Shown here: one piece after another, positions 1 through 7,724 of the stretch
How positions within the stretch are numbered: position 1 is the stretch's first letter
How the letters are laid out: each line of letters begins with the position of its first letter
Assembly (NCBI GenBank): GCA_021464525.1
Contig: JADRCO010000654.1
Coordinates: 1-28,778, forward strand
Length of the DNA stretch: 28,778 nucleotides
DNA from: Rhizophagus sp. LPA8_4_AMF
Taxonomy: Eukaryota; Glomeromycota; Glomeromycetes; Glomerales; Glomeraceae
Direction of reading: 5' to 3'
Program-made: the position numbers and the translations under genes
The notes under the pieces: model-generated
Databases searched by the model: none
Told to the model about the DNA's origin: nothing
What the model saw: the letters and a program-made list of their open reading frames with translations, nothing else

Positions 1-154
1 ATCTAATATTAGTATCAGAAGGTTTTGATTGTCAATTAGACGAATTAGGTAAGATATTTATTCTTTAATTCTTTATTTTGTTAATACTTATTAATTTACT
101 TATTTTGTAGATCTTAATAAAATTAATCAAGATGAAGAAAATAAAATTGAATGA
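1..154 (+). CDS. 3' end of a probable kinase-like gene (partial, two exons)
   Basis: Exon 1-48 reads LILVSEGFDCQLDEL from base 3. It is followed by a GT-AG intron at 49-110 (GTAAG donor, TTTTGTAG acceptor) and a last exon 111-154 ending with TGA at 152-154; the intron interrupts an Asp codon. Seen: a clean frame across a canonical splice. Family link: the SEGFDC stretch resembles the SECLDC tail that ends the kinase locus at 5516-5686, and such tails are typical of the expanded Rhizophagus kinase family. Inference: this is the C-terminus of a neighbouring kinase gene whose body lies left of the window. The kinase domain itself is not visible, so the family call is tentative. Confidence 0.45.
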
Positions 155-795
155 TTTTTTTTTTACAAGAATCAAAGAATTTAGTTTAATTAAAATTAAA
201 TTATTGAATTATCCTTTTATACTTGTTATTATTTATGGTTTTGTATGTATTAAATATTTGGTTGGTTTAACAAAAATAAATTATAAATTGGTTAGCTATT
301 GATTGATTGTTCATTATGGCAAATTAATGTTATCTTTTAAACTACCCAGAATATTAATAGTAGCTTTATTTTTGACGTAAAAGTTTTAATATACATTACG
401 TAATATAATGTCAAATTAAATTATCACATTTTGAATAAATTAATTATTAGTTTTTTTTACTTGTTTATGTTTAAACGAAAAATAATTTTGAAAATTTTAC
501 AAAAATGTATATATTGAAAGATTATGATTATTGAATTCTAAAATGGAAAATTATAGATTGTAAATTAATCTGAAACCTAATGGAAAACTGAACAAAAACG
601 CTAATGAATGGATTATTAAATTAAACAAGGACCATAAATGAAACAAATCAAAACAATAAGAAAGAAAAAGTATTAAATAAATGAAATAAAAACAAAAGAT
701 CAAATGATAAAGTTGAATCGACAAAAAAGGAAACTAAGTGAGAAAAAGAAATCCGAGCACAAAGTATAGAACGAATATAAGATGAAAGTCTAATA
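155..795. other. AT-rich intergenic region
   Basis: This stretch follows the TGA of the left-edge gene. It is strongly AT-rich with many stops in all frames. I see no gene, RNA or clear repeat. Confidence 0.5.
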
Positions 796-1023
796 GTGAT
801 AATAAGCAATTCGATCCTAATTAATATATTGATTGTTTCAATGTTTCATGTTATCTTCACTAGAGATATTTTTAATACCTTTTTCGGAAATGTTGGCAAT
901 TTTGATATTGACCATTTATTAACTAGATACACCGATCACATAACAAAAATTAAAAAAATGTCTTTTCGTATTACCAATATTTCTGCTGAAAATGACAATT
1001 TATTAGAGTTTATGAAATTTTAA
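796..1023 (+). other. Possible exon or relic frame, unrecognised
   Basis: One open frame of about 75 codons starts after a stop and has no useful ATG start; the first in-frame ATG is at 841. The product has a hydrophobic start followed by ordinary mixed composition (DHLLTRYTDHITKIKKM, NISAENDNLLEFMKF) and ends in TAA. The composition is more protein-like than the surroundings, but I recognise no domain and no partner exons. It could be an exon of an unknown gene, a relic or chance. Confidence 0.2.
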
Positions 1024-1090
1024 ATTTCTTTTTAATTTATAAAGTGAAATTATTAATAAGTTGACATAAGATATTATTTGATCAAACGGA

Positions 1091-1155
1091 GTTGGTCAAG
1101 TGGTCAGACAACATTGGGCAATTTGGACATAGTTATAGCTTATAACTCGACCGAC
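1091..1155 (+). repeat. tRNA-like / SINE-like head
   Basis: The segment starts GTTGGTCAAGTGGTCAGAC, which resembles a tRNA A box (GGTCAAGTGG). It ends with ACTCGACC, a weak B box, about 45 nt further on. GTTGGTC at 1091-1097 can pair with GACCGAC at 1149-1155 with one G-U pair, and AGTTATA/TATAACT at 1131-1147 forms an inner hairpin like a variable arm. It is richer in G and C than its flanks, and an A run follows near 1174. Inference: a tRNA-derived SINE fragment or tRNA pseudogene; no functional tRNA cloverleaf is claimed. Confidence 0.35.
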
Positions 1156-1174
1156 GTCATCACCTAATCTTTAA

Positions 1175-1948
1175 TAAAAAAAAAGTAATTTAACTATTTA
1201 TCTAATTAGATTTATAATAAAAATATATTATGTCTTGGTAAAGATACCATTTTATAATTACTCTAGTTAAGAATAATAGAACATTACTAATTCATGTCGA
1301 TCCGCAACATGCAAATATAAATCAGCGATCATAAAATGAAATGCTATTTTTTTTTTATATTTACGCACTTTTTATCATTTTAATAAGGTATGCACAAGAT
1401 AAACAAACAAAGTTGATAAAAGAATTTGAATATATTATTTTAAATTAAATTTAATTATATTTGTTTTAGTTCTTTACACTAAATTTCAATTTAATAATGT
1501 CCAAGTACCAAAATATAAAGTTTGCTTATTTATTGTTTTATAATATCAATTATGATTGATTTTATGAAATTATCTATATTATTTATATATTTACAACCAG
1601 TAAAAATATTTCCTACTATATTTAATTTTATTTATTTTTTTATTTCTACAGCAACAAATATGAATATTTAATTATTAAATTGTTAATTAAAAATGTGTAT
1701 ATACATATATAAATTAAAGCGGTCGGAGAATACTCTAATTATTGTGACGTAAAGTATGATTTCAAAGAATAAAAAATAGAACCGGTCTTTTATTAACAAA
1801 ACTTTACAAACACATATTATACATGGTACAATGTGTATTTATCTAAAAATTTATGTGCCCAAAGCTATAAAATTTAAAATTTTTTCGTACATGTATTCCT
1901 ATGTGCTACATGATTGACATCGATTTCAACCATTTTGAAAAATATTAC
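1175..1948. other. AT-rich intergenic region
   Basis: No reading frame of note on either strand. The DNA is low-complexity and AT-rich, and leads into the upstream region of the kinase array. Confidence 0.5.
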
Positions 1949-1977
1949 TAAGCTTATGTGATACTTACATAAGCTTA
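1949..1977. repeat. Perfect 11-bp inverted repeat upstream of kinase array
   Basis: TAAGCTTATGT at 1949-1959 and ACATAAGCTTA at 1967-1977 are perfect inverted copies with a 7-nt loop. The repeat lies about 90 bp upstream of the array ATG. It could be a regulatory palindrome or a chance AT-rich hairpin. Confidence 0.4.
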
Positions 1978-2006
1978 TCTTTTTGGAAATGTTTACGTGT
2001 GAATTA

Positions 2007-2015
2007 CATATATAA
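2007..2015 (+). promoter_or_regulatory. Possible TATA element of the kinase array gene
   Basis: CATATATAA lies about 50 bp before the ATG at 2065. TATA-like words are common in this AT-rich DNA, so the call rests on position alone. Confidence 0.2.
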
Positions 2016-2064
2016 TGATCACAATATGATCAACAATTGATAAATTTTTTTGAACTTTTATATA

Positions 2065-2403
2065 ATGTTTTCCAAAAAAAATCCATCCAACATTCTTGAA
2101 TATTTAAAAAATAATCTTATATGTTGGACCAGTGGAAATGAAAAAATTGATAACTTTGTCCAGGATATGCAATTAGAAATCAATAACAAAAATATAGTAT
2201 TTCAATGGATACCATACAGTCAGTTTATTCAAATTAAAGAAACAAGCAAAAATGGCCCTATAACGGTATATTCAGCTATATGGAAGGATGGTCCATTACT
2301 TTATGATTATGATTATAGTAAATATACAAGAGATTCATATAAAGATGTTGCTTTAAGTTGTTTATATAAATCACAAGAATCCATTGATTCTTTAATAAAT
2401 GAG
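2065..2403 (+). repeat. Array unit 1 (exon 1)
   Basis: It begins with an N-terminus not shared by the other units (MFSKKNPSNILEYL), then CWTSGNEKIDNFVQDMQLE and the lobe. The glycine loop has decayed to TSKNGPITVYSA and the conserved Lys of VALKC is Ser (DVALSCLYKS), so ATP binding in the usual way is unlikely. It ends in GAG at a GTATGT donor; the intron is 2404-2481. Confidence 0.6.
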
Positions 2404-5188
2404 GTATGTAGTTTTTTATATTTGGATACTTTTTTTTAATTAGTATATTTACAACATATATCTTTTATATATATTTACTAGGCTAAAAAATATCTAACAA
2501 ATTATAAACCATTTCAAGTATTGTATGGAATATCTCAAAATTCAGATACAGGAAATTATATCTTGGTACAAAATAATTATATATGGAATAGTGAAAATGA
2601 AAAAATTGATGATTTCATTCAAGAAAGGCAATTAAAAATTAATCACTTCTCTGATGCAATACCTGAATGGATACCATACAATCAGTTTAATAAAATTAAA
2701 GAAATAGGCAAAAATAGCTTTATAACAATGTATTCAGCAGAATTGAAAGATGGTCCATTATTTTATGATTATGATGATGGATATAGTAATTATGATGATG
2801 AATATAGTGATTATGATGATGAATATAGTGATTATAACTGTGATTATAAAAGATTTCTAAACAAAAAAGTTACTTTAAAATGTTTGCAAAATTCACAAGA
2901 ATCCATTGATTTTTTAATAAATGAGGTATGAAATTTCTTTAATATTTGGATACTTTTTTTCAAATTAGTATATTTTCGATCTCTTTTATTTATATTTAAG
3001 GCTAAAAAATATCCAACAAATCATCATGAAGCATTTCAAGTATTGTATGGAATATCTCAAAATTCAGATACAGGAGATTATATTTTGGTTCTTAAATGGA
3101 CAAGCGGAAATGAAAAAATTGATGATTTCATTCAAGAAAGGCAATTAATAATTAATAATTATGATGATATAGTGCTTGAATGGATACCATACAATCAGCT
3201 TAATGAAATTAAAGAGATAGGCAAAAATAGTCTTATAACAGTATATTCAGCAATATGGAAGGATGGTCCACTATATAAGAAGGATAATTTGAGTATAAAT
3301 TATACAAGAAATTCATATAAAAAAGTTGCTTTGAAATGTTTACATAATTCACAAGAATCCATTGATTCTTTAATAAATGAGGTATGAAATTTCTTCAAGT
3401 ATTTAAATACTTTTTTTAATTAATATATTTACAATTTCATTTATTTATGTTTAGGCTAAAAAATATCCAACAAAACATAAAGCATTTCAAGTATTGTATG
3501 GAATATCTCAAAATCCAGATACAGGAGATTATATTTTGGTTCTTATCTGGACAAGTGGAAATGAAAAAATTGATGATTTCATTCAAGAAAGGCAATTAAA
3601 AATTAATGACTATGACTATGATGATATAGTACTTGAATGGATACCATACAATCAGTTTAATGAAATTAAAGAGACAGGCAAAAATGGCCTTATAACAGTA
3701 TATTCAGCAATATGGAAGGATGGTCCATTGAGTTATCAGTATGGTGAATACACAAGAAATCCAATTAAAGTAGTTGCTTTAAAATGTTTGCATAAATCAC
3801 AAGAATCCATTGATTCTTTAATAAATGAGGTATGAAATTTCTTCAAATATTTAAATAATTTCTTTAACTAATATATTTATAATCTCTTTTATTTATATTA
3901 GACTAAAAAATATCCAACAAAATATAATGCATTTCAAGCATTGTATGGAATATCTCAAAATCCAGATACAGGAAACTATATTTTTGTTCAAAGTTATACT
4001 ATAAACTTGACAAATTGGATTAGTGGAAATGAAAAAATTGATGATTTCATTCAAGAAATGAGTAAATATGAAAATAATGTTTTTGAATGGATACCTTACA
4101 ACCAATTTAATGAAATTAAAGAAATAGGAAAAAATAATTCTAATACAATATATTCAGCAATATGGAAGGATGGTCCACTGAATTATAATAATCAGTATAG
4201 TAATTATACAAGAAATTCAAATAAAGAAGTTGCTTTAAAATATTTACATAATTCAGGAAATTCTACTGATTTCTTAACAAATAAGGTACAAATATTTTTA
4301 TCATTTTTAAATAGAATAAATAAAATATATTAATTCCTTTATTTGTAAATTAGGTTAAAAAATATTCAGCAAAAATATTTGGAAGAGCAATTCGTGATAT
4401 ATATGGAATATCTCAAAATCCAAATACAAATAATTATATTTTAATTTTTGCATGGGCAAGTGGAAATAAAATAATAGATAATTTCATTCAAGAAATGCAA
4501 TTAAAAATAAATGATCATAATGATATAGTATTTGAATGGATACCATACAATCAGTTTAATAATATTAAGGAAATAGGTAAAGGAGGATTTTCTACAGTAT
4601 ATTCAGCAAAATGGAAGGATGGTCTATTAGAATATGATGAAGATAAAAAGATGAATAAAAGGGACCCAAATAAAGTAGTTGCCTTAAAATGTTTACATAA
4701 TTCACAAAGTATTAACAATAAATTTTTAAATGAGGTATGAAGTTTTTAAATAATCATTTTTAAATTTAATTTAAATATATAATAAAATAATTATTTTTTT
4801 TTTTATTTATATATTTTAATAGGTCAAAAAATTTCCATTAAACAAAAAAAGTAATATTCTTAATATATATGGAATATCTCAAAATCCAGATACAAAAGAA
4901 TATATTATAGTTTCTAAATATGCAAAAAAAGGAAATTTTAATAATTGGATAAATAAAAATCATGAATATTTCGATTGCCAAGATAAATTATCTGTATTAG
5001 ATAATATTATTTGTAGTCTTAAAGAAATTCATCAAAAAAATATAGTTCATCATGATTTTCATACAGGAAATATATTATTATTAAGTAATATAAAAGGGTT
5101 TAATGATTATATATCAATTTCAGACATGGGATTATGTGGAGAAGTTTATAATAAAAATGAAACGAATATTTATGGAGATATGCCTTAA
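2065..5188 (+). CDS. Kinase-like gene with six tandem N-lobe repeats; exons 2065-2403, 2482-2925, 3001-3381, 3455-3829, 3902-4285, 4354-4734, 4823-5188
   Basis: Seven exons join in one frame through six GT-AG introns of 68-88 bp, all phase 0, giving 889 residues up to a TAA at 5186-5188. Each of exons 1-6 carries a linker like WTSGNEKIDDFIQE, then the kinase N-lobe (Gly-rich strand-loop, VYSAIWKDGPL, Lys strand VALKCLHNS). The following exon begins with the lobe's end (AKKYPTKH...LYGISQNPDTGDYILV) and then restarts at the linker instead of entering a C-lobe. Only exon 7 continues, with VHHDFHTGNIL (HRD loop altered to HHD, catalytic Asp kept) and SDMGLCGEV (DFG altered to DMG). Unit 6 alone has a good glycine loop, GKGGFSTVYSA. 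The family is the expanded Rhizophagus TKL-like/Sel1-type kinases, normally with a single domain. The stop falls just before the APE motif. It may be a multi-lobe pseudokinase or a decaying gene. The ATG at 2065 is the first in exon 1; an upstream exon cannot be excluded. Confidence 0.6.
2482..2925 (+). repeat. Array unit 2 (exon 2), longest unit
   Basis: It starts AKKYLTNYKPFQVLYGISQNS and then repeats the linker and lobe. The loop reads GKNSFITMYSA and the Lys strand KVTLKCLQNS. It is longer than its sisters because of an Asp/Tyr-rich insertion between beta-2 and beta-3, built from a 21-bp repeat (2770-2832). The following intron is 2926-3000. Confidence 0.6.
2770..2832 (+). repeat. 21-bp coding microrepeat (YDDEYSD), three copies
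   Basis: Copies at 2770-2790, 2791-2811 and 2812-2832 encode YDDGYSN, YDDEYSD and YDDEYSD; the last two are identical in DNA. The repeat keeps the frame and sits in the variable loop after KDGPLFYD. It is absent from the other units, so it expanded after the units duplicated. Confidence 0.8.
3001..3381 (+). repeat. Array unit 3 (exon 3)
   Basis: It starts AKKYPTNHHEAFQVLYGISQ. The linker reads KWTSGNEKIDDFIQERQL, the loop GKNSLITVYSA and the Lys strand KVALKCLHNS. The Lys is kept but the second and third glycines are lost. It is very close to unit 4. The following intron is 3382-3454 with donor GTATGA. Confidence 0.6.
3455..3829 (+). repeat. Array unit 4 (exon 4)
   Basis: It starts AKKYPTKHKAFQVLYGISQ. 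The loop reads GKNGLITVYSA and the Lys strand VVALKCLHKS. Nearly identical to unit 3 over most of its length, including the intron borders. The following intron is 3830-3901. Confidence 0.6.
3902..4285 (+). repeat. Array unit 5 (exon 5)
   Basis: It starts TKKYPTKYNAFQALYGISQ. The loop is the most decayed (GKNNSNTIYSA), and the Lys strand reads EVALKYLHNS. The linker is shortened (QEMSKYENNVFEWIPYNQF). Its donor (AAG/GTACAA) and the 68-bp intron 4286-4353 differ from the earlier ones, so it is an older or more diverged unit. Confidence 0.55.
4354..4734 (+). repeat. Array unit 6 (exon 6), the only lobe with a good glycine loop
   Basis: It starts VKKYSAKIFGRAIRDIYGISQ. The lobe reads KEIGKGGFSTVYSAKWKDG with a VVALKCLHNS Lys strand, which matches the consensus of ordinary single-domain members of the family. 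It is the unit that runs into the C-lobe exon. The intron 4735-4822 follows. Confidence 0.6.
4823..5188 (+). repeat. Exon 7: hinge and first half of kinase C-lobe
   Basis: It starts VKKFPLNKKSNILNIYGISQ, then the hinge YIIVSKYAKKGNFNNWI. The catalytic loop is VHHDFHTGNIL, and the metal-binding segment SDMGLCGEV has Met in place of Phe of DFG. The frame ends at TAA 5186-5188, where relatives have Tyr just before VAPEVLRG. Confidence 0.6.
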
Positions 5189-5686
5189 GTGGCTCCGGAA
5201 GTATTAAGAGGAAATCTTTATACTCAAGCAGCAGATATCTATAGCTTTGGTATGATAATGTATTTTGTAGCAACTGGAAGACAACCCTTTGACAATTGTG
5301 CGCATGACCATTATTTAGCATTAGATATTTGTAAAGGAGTTAGGCCTGAAGTAAATGAGCCAGAAGCACCAAGCTGTTATATTAGTTTGATGAAAAAGTG
5401 TTGGGATTCAGACCCAAACTATAGACAAAATATTACTGAAGTAGATGATTTAATCACATCATTCTACAAGTCATCTAGAGTGGATTTTTTTATTGTAGAA
5501 AATGAAGAAATCTAAGTGCAATTTAATGAAGCAGAAGAATATAGAAAATCAAATGTTTCATCCATTAAAAATTACCAAGTAGCAACTCATCCTCAGGCTA
5601 TTTATGTATCTCGATTGCTTAACCCTTTTATGAAGGATCCTCCAAAATATAATGATAACTCTGAATGTTTAGATTGCAAGGTTTAA
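5189..5686 (+). pseudogene. Remainder of the kinase C-lobe and tail behind two nonsense codons
   Basis: The frame of exon 7 continues without frameshift: VAPEVLRGNLYTQAADIYSF (APE motif), GMIMYFVATGRQPFDNCAH and MKKCWDSDPNYRQNITEV, as in the end of a kinase domain. A second TAA at 5513-5515 is followed by the usual family tail (VQFNEAEEYRKSN, THPQAIYVSRLLNPF, SECLDC) and a final TAA at 5684-5686. Seen: two in-frame TAA and otherwise intact coding. Inference: recent nonsense mutations, since a Tyr codon and an amino-acid codon before VQF could each become TAA by one change. Stop-codon readthrough or a sequencing error are less likely alternatives. Confidence 0.6.
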
Positions 5687-5689
5687 TTA

Positions 5690-6479
5690 ATATATGAAAT
5701 ACATTACAAATAATTAAGAAAGATATTCAGTATACTTAGGTCATCACTGTTATTTTTGAAAGAACATTTACAATTATTTACAATATATGTTTTATATTAT
5801 TTTCTCAACATTGATTATAGATTATTTAGTATAGTATGTAAATTTTTATTTTTATAAATAAAATCGGTTTGTAATTGAGCAAATAAATTACATCTTATTA
5901 CCATTTTTAAGTTTGTTGCTTTTTTTTTGCCAAAGAATTTTTTATTTTTAGAAATATATTATACTAAATTATTTTCTTTCATATTATAATTCTTCCAGAA
6001 ATTCAGAAGCTACTTAATTAATCTTTTATAAAATCAATTGGAAATTGTAATTTTTCAGTGAGTTTTCGTGTCACATGTACCATTTGACTTTAGGTTTAGT
6101 TTTTTTTTTCAATCACAATAATATCAGATATTCTTTTTTTTTACTTTGTGATAAATTAATATTAGTGATTTTTTAAAAAAGAATAATAATTAGCTATGGA
6201 CATTAATAATCAAATATGAAATTAACTTTTAACGATATGATTGTATTATTGTGAACCAATAAGTGTCTGTTCATATTTAAAGGACATTATCGTGCTCCCT
6301 ATATGATGTTGATAAATTTTGAATTTAGTTATTTTTATAAAAATCAGAAATAGTTTATTTTGAGCCTATTGTATGATATAAAATCAACATCATATTGTCA
6401 CACGATAATATCATTATTGTGCTTGTTTTGATAAATATCACGGATATTAATCGACACAAAGCACAATAATTTATAATCA
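5690..6479. other. AT-rich intergenic region
   Basis: Downstream of the kinase locus. Poly-T tracts and dispersed stops, with no coding frame or repeat I can support. Confidence 0.5.
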
Positions 6480-6715
6480 TTAATTATTTGTTCCTATTAT
6501 ACTGTTTCGAACTTGACAGAAATATTGAAGAGTTTGGCAAGAATATTGGGTTGAAGAATTTTCTTCAGGACAGTGTCGCCTGCCATCACTGGTAAGTGTC
6601 TCCCAATGATTTACCTCTCGAACAAGAAATTTGCAGTAACAAAATATCCGATTTCTTTTTTTCATGTTAAGGCAGGTCCTTTCCAGCAAGGTTTTCCACA
6701 AGGTACAGTATCTAT
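6480..6715. repeat. Probable fragment of a dispersed repeat
   Basis: This stretch is clearly richer in G and C than its flanks (for example AGGACAGTGTCGCCTGCC near 6568). The minus strand is open from 6701 to 6480, with words such as KKRNRIFCYCKFLVREVN, and the plus strand is also partly open. The style matches repeats I associate with Rhizophagus genomes, but I cannot name a family or verify the copy number. I do not treat the minus frame as a real protein. Confidence 0.3.
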
Positions 6716-7230
6716 AGTTTGTTAAATGTATATTAATTTGGAATTATATTAATATACTCAATTTTTTGAGAGAGGAAATAGTTTGGTGCTATTTTTATTT
6801 TTTTAATAATGAGTATAGTAATTCTACTATAATCGCCTGCAATTAATTTAAAAAATAATCATTTTTAATAAAATTATTTTTTAAAAACTCTTATAAACTA
6901 TTAAAAAAAAAAATATTTTTGATCGGCCAGTTAATTTGACGGTTCTTAAATAATCCGTTAAATTATTGTACCTAACTGATCTAGGAAAATTTAGACCGAT
7001 TTTTTTCAATGAAAAACATTTTTTTACTTTTATTAATAAAAAAAACGTTTTTTTTTTATCAAATATTTTTTTATTGTTTATTTTTCTTTTATTATATCAA
7101 ATAGCAGAAAAGCATTTAGATCCATCGTTATTAATACTGCAGGTATATTGTACGTGTTTTCAATTTAAACGAGACAATTTTAAATCGAAATTAGGCATTC
7201 CTTACGATTAGATCATTAACCATCTGTCAC
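6716..7230. other. AT-rich intergenic region
   Basis: Poly-T/poly-A rich. The open frame near 6966-7211 is low-complexity (Phe, Lys, Leu) and looks like chance. Confidence 0.45.
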
Positions 7231-7334
7231 ATGTACCGATGCAAATATAATCAGAATTTTCAAAAAAAATTAACGTTCGAAGTAAGAGAAAGCGTGGATC
7301 GGCATCTAGCTAGTATAGGAGGAACTCAGGAATG

Positions 7335-7419
7335 GAAAACCGGGTGTATTATAAACTTCGCATCTATCTGGACCGAAATACTAGAGGAACGAAAAGCCGG
7401 GTGTATTATAAACATCGCA
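7335..7419 (+). repeat. Two direct copies of a roughly 28-bp motif
   Basis: GAAAACCGGGTGTATTATAA at 7335-7354 recurs as GAAAAGCCGGGTGTATTATA at 7391-7410; both continue AAAC(T/A)TCGCA. Spacing is about 56 bp. The open frame across them (7231-7425) has no recognisable domain, so this is more likely a small repeat or repeat end than a gene. Confidence 0.45.
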
Positions 7420-7425
7420 ATTTAA

Positions 7426-7715
7426 GCAATTTTTTAAATGACGAATAATTGAAACATCGAATTTAATTTTATGACTATTTTGTAGGCCATGCTTTTCAAT
7501 GTCTACTGAGTAATATTGTGATTTTATTTGTTAAAGTGAAGCTTATATGTCACATGAACAGATTAAAATAGTATTAAAATCATGAACTCGATAAAATCAA
7601 TACTATTGGCCGGGCTAATAACATATCCCGAGGATAAATACAACTACAAAAATACTCGGTCATATTCATCATGCACACGAAATGATTTAACATTATTTAA
7701 TAATGGTAATTTATG
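7426..7715. other. AT-rich region downstream of the F-box gene
   Basis: No coding frame or RNA. On the minus strand AATAAA at 7721-7716 lies just after the F-box gene stop and may be its polyadenylation signal. Confidence 0.35.
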
Positions 7716-7724
7716 TTTATTTAT

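Noticed and set aside
2050-2064. TTG at 2050 as start of the first kinase exon, and the TTG/GTG starts of later open frames.
   Set aside because: This is a eukaryotic nuclear sequence; the ATG at 2065 is in frame, and the other frames are internal exons beginning after splice acceptors.
5186-5188. A-to-I RNA editing as explanation for the in-frame TAA.
   Set aside because: Editing of UAA would give Trp or another stop, not the Tyr that the family has there; a nonsense mutation is simpler.
3893-5321. Minus-strand frames at 3893-4105 and 5100-5321.
   Set aside because: Antisense to the kinase exons; no domain or splice context.
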